DNA of 33,461 nucleotides from Bacteroidota bacterium (GCA_003246455.1 QKAF01000156.1:1-33461), one strand, 5' to 3'; counted from the first letter of the stretch, positions 8,147 through 15,893 are shown. Made by a program: numbers and translations. The notes: a model not told the origin generated them from the letters alone.

Positions 8147-8199
8147 AAACGCTCTGCGCATTGTGTGCGTGCAGGACGCACGCAGCGCGCAGAGCGTTT
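8147..8199. terminator. Bidirectional terminator between convergent genes
   Basis: A long hairpin with 13-bp perfect outer arms (8147-8159 and 8187-8199, AAACGCTCTGCGC and its complement). A nested inner stem, GTGCGT (8165-8170) with ACGCAC (8176-8181), lies inside. An A-run (AAAAATAAA) precedes it and TTTT follows, so both strands read as stem plus U-tract. It lies between the + strand ABC operon and the - strand ybjQ-like gene, the expected position for a shared terminator. Confidence 0.75.
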
Positions 8200-8223
8200 T
8201 CGATTTCAGGGGTGAGCGGGGGG

Positions 8224-8544
8224 CTAGCGGACGACGACCGCCGTGCCGCTGGCGGTGACCATGAGCATGCCGCCGGACGCGCCGAGATTCTCGTAATCGA
8301 GGTCGACGCCGACAATGGCGTTGGCGCCGAGCGACAGCGCGCGGTCTTCCATCTCCCGCAGCGCGATATCCTTCGCGCTGCGCAGCTCGTTCTCATACGT
8401 GGCGGAGCGGCCGCCGACGATGTCGCGGATGCCCGCGAAAATATCCTTGAAGATGTTTGCGCCGAGAATGGCTTCGCCGGTGACGATTCCCTTGTACTCG
8501 TGAATGGTCTTTCCTTCGATGGTCGGTGTGGTGGTGACGATCAT
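8224..8544 (-). CDS. ybjQ: YbjQ/UPF0145 family protein
   Basis: A 106-residue small soluble protein that matches the YbjQ (UPF0145, putative heavy-metal-binding) family along its whole length. Signatures are the N-terminal [15 protein letters not shown], the central [11 protein letters not shown] and ALREMEDRA, and the C-terminal [13 protein letters not shown] followed by a small hydrophobic strand with TASGTAVVV. The family forms pentameric rings; its function is not established. ATG 8544 is preferred to the ATG at 8553 because AAAGGA then lies 9 bases upstream and the protein begins at the usual family position. It is the last of three closely spaced minus-strand genes. Confidence 0.88.
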   Translation of the reverse strand: MIVTTTPTIEGKTIHEYKGIVTGEAILGANIFKDIFAGIRDIVGGRSATYENELRSAKDIALREMEDRALSLGANAIVGVDLDYENLGASGGMLMVTASGTAVVVR

Positions 8545-8577
8545 GAGATACATTCCTTTGCTTCGTTGACGGAGAAA

Positions 8578-8907
8578 TTACAGCCCGTATGCGGCATAGA
8601 GATAATACACGCCGTACATCAGGGCGGAGGTGACCAGCGTGGTGACGCCGGTACCGAGGATGATGCGCACGCGCGTCTCCTCCACGATATGCCATGCCAG
8701 GGTATGGAAAAACACCAGGTTGGCGATGACGGCCAGGAAGTAGATTTCCGAACTCTGGAAATAGCGGCCCTCGATGCTGAACGGGAACAGCTTCGACAGC
8801 ACGAGGATGGTGAGTCCTGTCATGACGATGACCACCAGGGCCTGGAGGAGGTACGTGATTTGCAGTTGCAGCGGCGCGCGCGGCTTACCCGGATCGCGGT
8901 CAGGCAT
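8578..8907 (-). CDS. Small hypothetical membrane protein (three predicted membrane spans)
   Basis: A 109-residue protein not recognised as a known family. The first 14 residues are charged and proline-rich (RDPGKPRAP), then there are three hydrophobic stretches: about 17-41, 54-73 and 82-106. A single conserved-looking polar loop with HIVEETRVR lies between spans two and three. The size and topology resemble small uncharacterised inner-membrane proteins. It lies 12 bases downstream of the YCF48-repeat gene and 33 bases upstream of the ybjQ-like gene, all on the minus strand, so co-transcription is likely. AGGGA precedes the ATG but is not a strong ribosome-binding site. Confidence 0.7.
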   Translation of the reverse strand: MPDRDPGKPRAPLQLQITYLLQALVVIVMTGLTILVLSKLFPFSIEGRYFQSSEIYFLAVIANLVFFHTLAWHIVEETRVRIILGTGVTTLVTSALMYGVYYLYAAYGL

Positions 8908-8919
8908 GCTGTGTCCCTG

Positions 8920-10431
8920 TTATTTCTGGAATACGAGTTCGATGATGCGGCGGCTTCCGTTCGCGTCGAGTTCCGCGAAATAGCGGCCGCTCGCCAGTCC
9001 TTGTGCGTTCCATCGCAGTATGTGCGTCCCTGCGTCCATCACCCCCTCGTGCAGGCTCGCGACGATGCGCCCGTCGACGGTCCGGATCCGCAGACGGACC
9101 ATGCTCTGAACAGGCAGGGTCAGCTGGATGCTGGCTGCGGGATTGAACGGATTCGGCCAGGCGGTGAGCGAGAGATCTGCCGCGAGGGCGCTCCGCTCCA
9201 CGGCAATTTCCGGCGAGTATTCCCAGCCGCCGTCGAAGTCGCGCTGACGGAGGCGGTAGCGCAGCAGTCCGGCGGAGGTCGCGGGACGATCGATGAAACG
9301 GTATTCCCGCGCGATTTTACTGTCCCCGTTCCCCGCCACGAATCCCGCGCGCACCCATCCGGCTCCTTCATCGCGCTCGACGTCGAAACCGAAATTCTGC
9401 GTTTCCGTTTCCGTCGTCCAGTGCAGCGACACGCTGCCGTCTTCCTGCGCCGTCGCGGAGAACGAACGCAGCTCGACAGGCCAGCCGCCGTTCCAGGTGG
9501 AAATGACCAGTCCCTGTTCCCCGGTCACCATGCCGTAATTCGCATCCACGAAAAAGACCGAGGAAAGATCGCGGGTGGTGCCGCTCGCCTGCTGATTCCA
9601 CGTGCTTCCCGCGTCGGTGGTGCGGAAGATGACGCCGTTGTCGCCGACCATCGTGCCGGTATTGACGTCGGTGAACATGATGCGCCGGAGATTCTCGATC
9701 GTCGGACCCGTCACGCCGCTCCACGTCGTTCCGCCGTCGGTCGTTTTCAGCAGGGTTCCGCCGTCGCCGACGACCCAGCCGATGTCGCCGGTGGTGAAGA
9801 AGATGTGGTTCAGGTGGAGGGTCGCGGGATTGCTGACCGCCTGCCAGTTCGCACCGCCGTCTGTCGTCGAGATGATGGTGCCGTCGTTACCGACCGCGAA
9901 CCCGTCGCTGAGCGTCTTGAAAAACACGCCGTTGAGCGTTCGGGGCAGGGGACTCAGCCGCAGGATCCAGTTCGCGCCGCCGTTGTTCGTCCACAGGATC
10001 ACCCCGCTTTCGCCGACCGCGGTCATGGTGGTGCCGACGGTCGGATCGTGCACGAAGATGTCGCGCAGATCCTGGCTGACGCCCGATGTCTGGGGCTGCC
10101 AGGTAAACCCGCTGTTGGTCGAGCGGAGGATGGTGCCGCCATCACCGACCACGGTGATGGTCGGGAGGGTGAGTCCGCTCACAAACAGCTTTCGCAGATT
10201 GTTCGTCGTTCCGCTCGTGCCGGTCAGCCAGGTGTTGCCGCCGTCGCTCGTGCCGATGATCGTGCCGTTGTTGCCCACGGCGATAGTCATGGACGATGAG
10301 ACGGAGAACAGTCCGTTGAGCGTGACCGAAGTGTTGGTCGGCAGCGGCTGCGACCACCCCTGCGCCATGAGCGGAGCGGCGAGACAGAAAAGGGAAAGGA
10401 CGACGGTGAATGCCTGTATGGATCGATGCAT
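8920..10431 (-). CDS. Secreted YCF48/BNR-repeat protein with a T9SS-type C-terminal domain
   Basis: A 503-residue exported protein. Residues 1-24 are a signal peptide ending LMAQ. About seven repeats of roughly 40-45 residues follow, built on G(D/N)xGTI-T-DGG-W and F-D/TxxxG-VG patterns, the YCF48/photosystem-II-stability-type beta-propeller family. Next is a fibronectin-III-like segment (about 330-410, ELRSFSATAQEDGSVSLHW and YRLRQRDFDG). The last 85 residues are a FlgD-like domain starting WPNPFNP and ending VFQK, the type-IX-secretion sorting signal seen in Bacteroidota/Chlorobiota. It is probably delivered to the cell surface. ATG 10431 was chosen because AAGGAG precedes it and it gives the signal peptide; longer in-frame readings lack one. 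Confidence 0.88.
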   Translation of the reverse strand: MHRSIQAFTVVLSLFCLAAPLMAQGWSQPLPTNTSVTLNGLFSVSSSMTIAVGNNGTIIGTSDGGNTWLTGTSGTTNNLRKLFVSGLTLPTITVVGDGGTILRSTNSGFTWQPQTSGVSQDLRDIFVHDPTVGTTMTAVGESGVILWTNNGGANWILRLSPLPRTLNGVFFKTLSDGFAVGNDGTIISTTDGGANWQAVSNPATLHLNHIFFTTGDIGWVVGDGGTLLKTTDGGTTWSGVTGPTIENLRRIMFTDVNTGTMVGDNGVIFRTTDAGSTWNQQASGTTRDLSSVFFVDANYGMVTGEQGLVISTWNGGWPVELRSFSATAQEDGSVSLHWTTETETQNFGFDVERDEGAGWVRAGFVAGNGDSKIAREYRFIDRPATSAGLLRYRLRQRDFDGGWEYSPEIAVERSALAADLSLTAWPNPFNPAASIQLTLPVQSMVRLRIRTVDGRIVASLHEGVMDAGTHILRWNAQGLASGRYFAELDANGSRRIIELVFQK

Positions 10432-10558
10432 GGAGATGCTCCTTGATATCCGACGAAATCGAGCCCCGGGGACAGTGACATCGAAATATAGCCCTGCCCC
10501 GGCTCTTTGTCCAGTTCCAACGCATCGCCGGCACCGCGCGCGGTGATCCGGGCGTGCA

Positions 10559-10589
10559 TTGAGAAGCACGGCAGGAATGGCTATCTTTC
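10559..10589 (+). promoter_or_regulatory. Possible Bacteroidota-type promoter for the secreted protein gene at 10628
   Basis: TTG (10559-10561), 20 bases, then TATCTTTC (10582-10589) fits TTG/TTTG-N20-TAnnTTTG apart from the last base. A start near 10596 would leave a leader of about 32 bases that includes the GGAGG at 10619-10623. Confidence 0.35.
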
Positions 10590-10627
10590 TTGACAGTTTG
10601 ACCATCCCAGTATGATCCGGAGGTTTC

Positions 10628-11461
10628 ATGAAGCGTCTGCTTTCCCTTCTCGCATTTTCACTGCTGCTCCCCGCGCTCGCGAACGCACAGCAGGTGACGT
10701 TCACCGCGCAGGCGTTTCCCGAAGGTACGACACGCGCCGTGGTCGACAGCATGGAACTCGTGTTTCTCATCAGTGTGAACGCGGAAGGCGCCGATCAACC
10801 CTTCGATGTCACGCAGGCGTTCCGCAGATCCTATGACGAGACGATCCTCGCGACCAGCGGAGGCGATATCACCCGGCGGAAGGTGACGTTCAAGGATGCC
10901 GGGGAGCGTGGCAACCGGCCCATGCAGGGAGTCCGGTCCAAGACCTATTCCATCAGCGGAAAAACCTATATCCTCGAGACCGGTGGCGACTCCCTGATCA
11001 TCAGCGGAGAGGACGGCGCCGAGGTGACGAAAGCGGAACGCGATGAGATCCGCGGCGTCTTCAGCGGCGGCGGCGAGAAACAGTTCACCGGCATTCTGAA
11101 GGATCGTACGATGTCGGTGGGCGAGGAGATCGAGCTCACCCCCGAGATGCTCTTCGAGTTCGGCGAAGGATTGCCCGGCGGCGTCCTGAAGCCGCAGAGC
11201 GGCCGGATGAAACTCGTCGACGTCCATGAAGCGCAGGGCATGTCCGCAGCGCTGCTGGAACTCGAAGTGAAGATGGCCGGCTCGCAGGGCATGATGGAGC
11301 TGGAATTTTCGCTGAAGGGCACGGTGGAAGTCGGCGTCGAAAACCTCTGGCCGATGTCGGTTGTCATGAAAGGCACCGTCGCGGGCGTCGGGAATCATGC
11401 CGGCATGGACATGAGCGCCGACGGCGATCTGCGCATGGCGAGAATCGTGACCTACGAATAA
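10628..11461 (+). CDS. Hypothetical secreted protein
   Basis: A 277-residue protein with a classical signal peptide (KR at 2-3, hydrophobic core, cleavage around NAQQ, residues 18-22). The mature part is beta-rich with repeated acidic segments. It contains an ISGKTYILETGGDSL motif and a late stretch MELEFSLKGTVEVGVENLWPM that alternates hydrophobic and polar residues. The pattern resembles secreted DUF6263-type proteins, but I do not recognise the family with confidence and no catalytic motif is visible. No C-terminal sorting domain is seen, so it probably stays periplasmic. A GGAGG lies 5 bases before the ATG. A strong terminator follows, so it is probably transcribed alone. Confidence 0.75.
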   Translation: MKRLLSLLAFSLLLPALANAQQVTFTAQAFPEGTTRAVVDSMELVFLISVNAEGADQPFDVTQAFRRSYDETILATSGGDITRRKVTFKDAGERGNRPMQGVRSKTYSISGKTYILETGGDSLIISGEDGAEVTKAERDEIRGVFSGGGEKQFTGILKDRTMSVGEEIELTPEMLFEFGEGLPGGVLKPQSGRMKLVDVHEAQGMSAALLELEVKMAGSQGMMELEFSLKGTVEVGVENLWPMSVVMKGTVAGVGNHAGMDMSADGDLRMARIVTYE

Positions 11462-11469
11462 CCGCTTCT

Positions 11470-11510
11470 GTCCGCGCCGATCGGTTCCGGTCGGCGCGGA
11501 CTTCCCGTTT
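11470..11510 (+). terminator. Rho-independent terminator
   Basis: Perfect 11-bp arms GTCCGCGCCGA (11470-11480) and TCGGCGCGGAC (11491-11501) surround a 10-base loop, followed by TTCCCGTTTT. It ends the secreted-protein gene nine bases after the stop. Confidence 0.8.
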
Positions 11511-11530
11511 TCCATCGAGGAGTACCGCAC

Positions 11531-12601
11531 ATGGAAGACACCGTTCCCACCCGTTACTGGCATGCGCTCGACCGCGACCGCGTGCAATGCGACCTCTGTC
11601 CGCGTGCCTGCGCCATGGGAGAAGGGCAGCGCGGACTCTGCTTCGTGCGCCAGAACATCGGCGGCGAGGTGATGCTCACGACATGGGGCCGCTCAAGCGG
11701 CTTCTGCATCGACCCGATCGAGAAAAAACCCCTCGCGCATTTTTATCCCGGAACGCCCGTGCTCTCCTTCGGCACCGCGGGCTGCAATCTTACCTGCCAT
11801 TTCTGCCAGAACTGGGACATCAGCAAATCGCGGCAGATGGATCGGCTGGCGGAACATGCGACGCCCGAAGTCATCGCCGACGCCGCCGTGCGGCACGGCT
11901 GCCGCTCGGTCGCGTACACCTACAACGATCCGGTGGTTTTCCATGAGTACGCCATCGATACCGCCCGGGCCTGTGCCGAGCGCGGCGTGCGCTCGGTCGC
12001 GGTCACGGCAGGCTACGTCTCCGCGGCGCCGCGGGAGGAGTTCTACCGGCACATGGACGCCGTGAACGTCGACCTGAAGGCGTTTTCGGAGGACTTCTAC
12101 CGCCGCCTCTGCGCCTCGCAGCTCGGGGTCGTGAAAGACACCCTGCGGTACATCGCCCGCGAAACGGACGTCTGGCTGGAAATCACGACGCTGCTCATTC
12201 CCGGAGAAAACGATTCTCCGGCGGAAATCGAGGCCATGACGCGTTGGATCGCAGAGGAACTGGGGACCGGTATTCCGCTGCATTTCACGGCGTTCCATCC
12301 CGACTACCGCATGATCGACATCCCGGCGACGACGGCGTCGACGCTGCGCCGGGCGCGCACGATCGCGCTGGGTAACGGCCTCCGCTATGTCTACACGGGG
12401 AACGTCCGGGATGAGGACGGGCAGAGCACCCGCTGTCATTCCTGCGGCGCGCTGCTGATCGGCCGAGATTGGTACGCGCTCACCGCCTGGGGACTCGATG
12501 CCTCGGGGCGATGCGCCGCCTGCGGCACCGCGTGCGCGGGAAGGTTCGATCCGCAGCCGGGGACCTGGGGCGCACGGAGAATGCCCGTCCGGTTGCATTA
12601 A
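11531..12601 (+). CDS. amrS: AmmeMemoRadiSam-type radical SAM enzyme (AmrS)
   Basis: A 356-residue radical SAM protein. The cluster-binding cysteines are C85, C89 and C92 (CNLTCHFC). The N-terminal Cys-rich stretch CDLCPRAC plus GLCFVR (residues 20-40) and the segment KKPLAHFYPGTPVLSFGTAGC are characteristic of the AmrS family, formerly called pyruvate-formate-lyase-activating-like. Further on come YTYNDPVVFHEYA, the substrate-strand VNVDLKAF, LIPGENDS and HFTAFHPDYRM. The C-terminus adds CHSCGALLIGRDWY and a second CAACGTAC, a zinc-ribbon-like pair. AmrS is usually encoded with AmmeMemo proteins; none is seen here. The reaction is not established. GAGGAG lies 8 bases before the ATG. The next gene follows on the same strand after 59 bases. 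Confidence 0.9.
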   Translation: MEDTVPTRYWHALDRDRVQCDLCPRACAMGEGQRGLCFVRQNIGGEVMLTTWGRSSGFCIDPIEKKPLAHFYPGTPVLSFGTAGCNLTCHFCQNWDISKSRQMDRLAEHATPEVIADAAVRHGCRSVAYTYNDPVVFHEYAIDTARACAERGVRSVAVTAGYVSAAPREEFYRHMDAVNVDLKAFSEDFYRRLCASQLGVVKDTLRYIARETDVWLEITTLLIPGENDSPAEIEAMTRWIAEELGTGIPLHFTAFHPDYRMIDIPATTASTLRRARTIALGNGLRYVYTGNVRDEDGQSTRCHSCGALLIGRDWYALTAWGLDASGRCAACGTACAGRFDPQPGTWGARRMPVRLH

Positions 12602-12660
12602 TAGCCATTGTGTGCTTCTTTGTGTCCAGGTGTCTTTATGCGTATTCCTCCGGCGGGTCC

Positions 12661-14157
12661 ATGAAATTCAGAAAACCGGCTCTGCATATCCAGATTCTTC
12701 TCGGGCTGCTGTTCGGCGCCCTGTTCGGACTCGCGTTCAGCGTGGATCACCACCTGCTGCTGCTCGAGGTGGATACCGGTGACGGGGTGAAGGAGGTGCG
12801 CGTCCGCGACTGGGAGGAAATCACGCTGCACCGTGACGGCCGCGACGTCCGTTTCGGTCCCGGCGACCAGGTCGAAATCCTCCATGCATTTCACCAGATG
12901 CGGAAGAAGAGTGACGCGCCGATTACCATGACCGTTCGCACCGCCGGCGGGGAGAAGACGTACACCGACGTGCGATCAATGGAGAAAGAGACGACCGTCG
13001 CCACCGCGATCAAACCGCTGGGCGACATCTTCATCCGGCTGCTTATGATGATCGCGATCCCGCTGGTGTTCGCCTCGCTTCTGGTCGGCGTCTCCAGCCT
13101 GCACGACGTATCGAAAATGGCGCGCATCGGCGGAAAGACCATCGCGTTCTATCTCGTCACGACGGCGCTCGCCATCAGCATCGGACTCGCACTGGGGAAC
13201 GCCATCCGTCCGGGGGCCCGGATGGACAGCGTCGCGCGCGACCGCCTGCTGGCGGCGTATGAAGAAGATGCCGCGGCCCGGATCGAACAGAACATTTCCG
13301 TGGATTTCGTCGACTACCTGGTGAACCTCGTGCCGAAAAATGTCGCGCAGGCGCTGGCGGAAGCGGAAATGCTGCAGATCATCTTTTTCGCACTGCTGTT
13401 GGGAATGACGCTGCTGTTCATCGATAAGGAGAAGGCGGGACGCGTGATCGGCTTCTTCGACGCGCTCAGCGATGCGATGATCAAAATGGTGGACTTCGTC
13501 ATGATCATCGCGCCGTATGCCGTCTTCGCGCTCATCGCGGCGACAATCAGCGAATTCGGTTTCGGCATTCTCCAGACGCTGCTCTGGTACATCGTCGCGG
13601 TGGTGGGCGGACTCGCCATTCAGACTTTCGTCGTGTATCCCGTCATCCTCAAATCCCTCGCGCGTGACGTGCCGCTGCGCACGTTCCTGCGGGAAATGCG
13701 TCCGGCCCAGCTCGTCGCCTTCACCACCAGCAGTTCCGCCGCCACGCTTCCGGTCACGATGGAATGCTGCGAAAACGTGGGCGCTCCCAAATCCGTCACG
13801 AGCTTCGTGCTGCCGCTGGGCGCGACGATCAATATGGACGGGACGGCACTCTACCAGGGGGTGGCGGCGGTGTTCATCGCGCAGGTCTACGGCATGGACC
13901 TCAGCCTCACCCAGCAGCTCACCGTCGTGCTCACCGCCACGCTCGCCTCGATCGGAACCGCTCCCGTCCCGGGTGTCGGCATCATCATGCTGATCATTGT
14001 CCTGCGCTCCGTGGGCGTGCCCGAAACCGGCATCGCCCTCATACTCGGCGTGGACCGCATCCTCGACATGTGCCGTACGATCACGAACGTGACCTCCGAC
14101 GCCACCGCCACGATGGTCGTCGCGAGCACGGAGAAGGTGTTCAGGAAATCGTTGTAG
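12661..14157 (+). CDS. Sodium/proton:dicarboxylate (glutamate) symporter with an inserted extracytoplasmic domain
   Basis: A 498-residue secondary transporter of the DAACS family (PF00375, GltP/DctA), importing dicarboxylates or acidic amino acids with Na+ or H+. All family hallmarks are present: KPLGDIFIRLLMMIAIPLVFASLLVG (about 118-143), the serine-rich TTSSSAATLP, GATINMDGTALY, and the C-terminal DRILDMCRTITNVTSDATA substrate/cation site. It is longer than the usual 420-440 residues because about 75 soluble residues (29-110) are inserted between transmembrane helices 1 and 2, on the outer side. The insert has alternating beta strands and ends like half a PDZ domain (PITMTVRTAGGEKTY). ATG 12661 is the first Met before helix 1; no clear ribosome-binding site precedes it. 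Confidence 0.88.
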   Translation: MKFRKPALHIQILLGLLFGALFGLAFSVDHHLLLLEVDTGDGVKEVRVRDWEEITLHRDGRDVRFGPGDQVEILHAFHQMRKKSDAPITMTVRTAGGEKTYTDVRSMEKETTVATAIKPLGDIFIRLLMMIAIPLVFASLLVGVSSLHDVSKMARIGGKTIAFYLVTTALAISIGLALGNAIRPGARMDSVARDRLLAAYEEDAAARIEQNISVDFVDYLVNLVPKNVAQALAEAEMLQIIFFALLLGMTLLFIDKEKAGRVIGFFDALSDAMIKMVDFVMIIAPYAVFALIAATISEFGFGILQTLLWYIVAVVGGLAIQTFVVYPVILKSLARDVPLRTFLREMRPAQLVAFTTSSSAATLPVTMECCENVGAPKSVTSFVLPLGATINMDGTALYQGVAAVFIAQVYGMDLSLTQQLTVVLTATLASIGTAPVPGVGIIMLIIVLRSVGVPETGIALILGVDRILDMCRTITNVTSDATATMVVASTEKVFRKSL

Positions 14158-14205
14158 GGACGGAGCTGGAGGATGAGCCTTCAGGTCGGAGACTCGCTGA
14201 GGCGA
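14157..14205. repeat. Left copy of a 49-bp inverted repeat flanking the superoxide dismutase gene
   Basis: Positions 14157-14205 match the reverse complement of 15161-15209 at 46 of 49 bases (mismatches in the segments AGCCTTCAGG, TCGGAGACTC and GCTGAGGCGA). The left copy starts at the last base of the symporter stop codon. An internal hairpin CTCGC-TGAG-GCGAG is present. Confidence 0.85.
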
Positions 14206-14249
14206 GCTCGTCCGCGGAAGTTCGGAAGCTTGTCGTGGCGAGGTGCGGG

Positions 14250-14276
14250 AGGAGCGGAAGGGGCGGAAGGGGCGGA
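14250..14276. repeat. Three copies of a 9-bp purine repeat (GCGGAAGGG-type)
   Basis: GAGCGGAAG followed by two GGGCGGAA-type units directly precede the A6 tract at 14276-14281. The same 9-mer, on the opposite strand, forms the long array at 15209-15307. Confidence 0.75.
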
Positions 14277-14302
14277 AAAAATCAGCGCCCCGTGAGGGGC
14301 GC
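14275..14302 (-). terminator. Rho-independent terminator for the superoxide dismutase gene
   Basis: On the minus strand, arms GCGCCCC and GGGGCGC (14296-14302 and 14285-14291) close a TCAC loop, and the run TGATTTTTT follows. It stands about 50 bases after the dismutase stop. On the plus strand the hairpin is not followed by a U-tract, so it mainly serves the minus-strand gene. Confidence 0.75.
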
Positions 14303-14353
14303 CTTCCAGGTTATCGGGTCTTTGTGCCTTCGTGTCTTTGTGTCGAAAAGCCG

Positions 14354-15091
14354 TTACCCCGAAATGGCGTCAAAGCGTTCTGCCACATCATTCCAGTTGA
14401 CGACGTTGAAGAAATTGTCGACGTAGTCGCCGCGCTTGTTCTGGTATTTCAGATAATACGCGTGCTCCCACACGTCGCAGACGAGCAGGGGCACCGCACC
14501 CCACTGTGTCAGGTTCTGATGCTTTTCGGCCTGAAGAACGACGAGGCGTTTGCCCAGCGGTTCGTAGGCGAGAATGCCCCAGCCCGAGCCCTCGACCGTC
14601 TTCGCCGTCTGCGCGAACTGCGCCTGCAGGGCTTTCGCGGATCCGAAGTCCCGTTCGATCCGGGCGAGGAGCGCACCTGCGGGCTTGCCGCCCGTTCCTG
14701 CCGGGGCCATGTTTTTCCAGAACACTTCGTGAAGGATGTGTCCCGAACCGTTGAAGGCGGCTTTCTGGGCGAGGCGGTCGATGAGCGCGAAATCGCCTTT
14801 CGCGCGCGCGTCGGCCATGGCGGCGAGTGCGGCGTTGAGACCTTTCACGTAGCCCGCATGATGCACATCGTGGTGCAGGCGCATCGTCTGGGCGTCGATG
14901 TACGGTTCGAGCGCGTCATAGGCGTACGGCAGGGGAGAGAGGGCGTATTCACCGTTCTCGGCGACCGGAGGGGCGAAGAGCGTTTTCTGTTCGCGATCGA
15001 GTTTTTCTGCGATCCCGGCATAGGGAGTCAGCATCGAAAGTCCCGCGGCAGCGGCACCGACCTTCATGAATTCACGACGTGTATTCGACAT
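14354..15091 (-). CDS. Iron/manganese superoxide dismutase with a Tat signal peptide
   Basis: A 245-residue exported superoxide dismutase that converts superoxide to peroxide and oxygen. The N-terminus has a twin-arginine motif (TRREFMK, residues 4-10) and a hydrophobic run (11-22), so it should be folded in the cytoplasm and exported by Tat. The mature part is a complete Fe/Mn-SOD: ligands H73 (RLHHDVHH), H121 (GSGHILHEVFW), D206 and H210 (CDVWEHAYYLKYQ). In place of the outer-sphere glutamine of E. coli MnSOD there is histidine H191 (KHQNL), as in mycobacterial FeSOD and archaeal enzymes, so metal preference cannot be read from sequence. GAGGA precedes ATG 15091; longer in-frame upstream sequence is Gly/Arg repeat from the 9-bp array and was rejected. 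Confidence 0.92.
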   Translation of the reverse strand: MSNTRREFMKVGAAAAGLSMLTPYAGIAEKLDREQKTLFAPPVAENGEYALSPLPYAYDALEPYIDAQTMRLHHDVHHAGYVKGLNAALAAMADARAKGDFALIDRLAQKAAFNGSGHILHEVFWKNMAPAGTGGKPAGALLARIERDFGSAKALQAQFAQTAKTVEGSGWGILAYEPLGKRLVVLQAEKHQNLTQWGAVPLLVCDVWEHAYYLKYQNKRGDYVDNFFNVVNWNDVAERFDAISG

Positions 15092-15160
15092 GGGAATCCT
15101 CGAGTTGATGTGTGTATTCAGAAAAAACCGCATCCGCCGGAATTTCGTTCCTCCCTGCGC

Positions 15161-15209
15161 TCCCCTCAGCGAGTCTCCAACCTGAAGTCTCATCCTCCAG
15201 CTCCGTCCC
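15161..15209. repeat. Right copy of the 49-bp inverted repeat
   Basis: This is the partner of 14157-14205, in opposite orientation, 46 of 49 bases identical. It lies just upstream (on the minus strand) of the dismutase gene and abuts the 9-bp array. Confidence 0.85.
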
Positions 15210-15307
15210 CTTCCGTCCCTTCCGCTCCTTCCGCTCCTTCCGCCCCTTCCGCTCCTTCCGCCCCTTCCGCCCCTTCCGCCCCTTCCGCCCCTTCCGCCCC
15301 TTCCGCC
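15209..15307. repeat. Eleven-copy 9-bp polypyrimidine tandem array (CCTTCCGCC)
   Basis: Eleven consecutive nonamers CCTTCCG(C/T)(C/T), the last six identical, form a pure polypyrimidine/G-interrupted tract. It sits between the divergent dismutase (-) and DUF5698 (+) genes, upstream of both starts. The strand asymmetry could allow triplex or slipped structures, and copy number could alter promoter spacing. Confidence 0.92.
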
Positions 15308-15377
15308 CCCGCGATTTCCTCTTTCCGGGAATCCTCCGTAATTTACAGGCTGCAATTACCGTGGAGGAATACGGACC

Positions 15378-15893
15378 GTGGAACTGGTATTCAGCGCATT
15401 ACTGATTTTCTTCCTGCGCATCGGCGACGTCTCGATCGGCACGCTGCGCACGCTCTTCACCGTGCAGGGGAAAAAGAAACTCGCTCCGCTGCTCGGGCTG
15501 TTCGAGTCGCTGATCTGGGTGATCGCGATCAGGCAGATTTTCTCGCAGCTGGATAATCCGTGGAACATCGCCGGATACGGCGCCGGGTTCGCGACGGGAA
15601 CGCTCATCGGCATTCTCATCGAAGAGAAACTCGCCATCGGTTTCCACCAGATTTACGTCATTTCCCGCCACCATGCCGACGACATCGCCGACACGCTGCG
15701 AAAGAACCTCTTCGGCGTGACCATCATCCCGGGCGAAGGCGGAAGCGGGGGCATGTCGATCATCACGTCGATGATCAAGCGAAGCCGTCTGAAGGAGTTC
15801 CAGAAAATCATCGACGGAATTGACTCCACGGCTTTCATCTCGATACAGAACGCGATGCTGTATCGCGGATTCACCCACGGCGCGAGGAAATAG
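15378..15893 (+). CDS. DUF2179/DUF5698 (UPF0316-like) membrane protein
   Basis: A 171-residue protein with three hydrophobic segments at the N-terminus (about 3-20, 34-52, 63-82) and a soluble C-terminal half (about 85-171). The start ELVFSALLIFFLRIGDVSIGTLRT and the charged QGKKKLAPLLGLFESLIWV are typical of the UPF0316/DUF5698 family. The tail (VTIIPGEGG, ITSMIKRSRLKEFQKIID) resembles the DUF2179 module seen in YitT-type proteins. The family has no settled function. The start is a GTG with GGAGG ten bases upstream; no ATG gives a better N-terminus. It is divergent from the dismutase gene. Confidence 0.85.
   Translation: MELVFSALLIFFLRIGDVSIGTLRTLFTVQGKKKLAPLLGLFESLIWVIAIRQIFSQLDNPWNIAGYGAGFATGTLIGILIEEKLAIGFHQIYVISRHHADDIADTLRKNLFGVTIIPGEGGSGGMSIITSMIKRSRLKEFQKIIDGIDSTAFISIQNAMLYRGFTHGARK

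Noticed and set aside
8161-10299. A 712-codon + strand frame over the YCF48-repeat gene
   Set aside because: It is antisense to a protein with a signal peptide, repeated propeller units and a sorting domain; the + frame has no recognisable features.
10590-10616. A sigma-70-like TTGACA...TATGAT pair before the secreted protein gene
   Set aside because: The spacer is 15 bases and the start would fall inside the ribosome-binding site; the TTG-N20-TATCTTTC candidate fits the likely phylum better.
15092-15355. N-terminal Gly/Arg-rich extension of the dismutase
   Set aside because: It is translation of the 9-bp array and inverted repeat; a ribosome-binding site and a Tat signal begin at ATG 15091.
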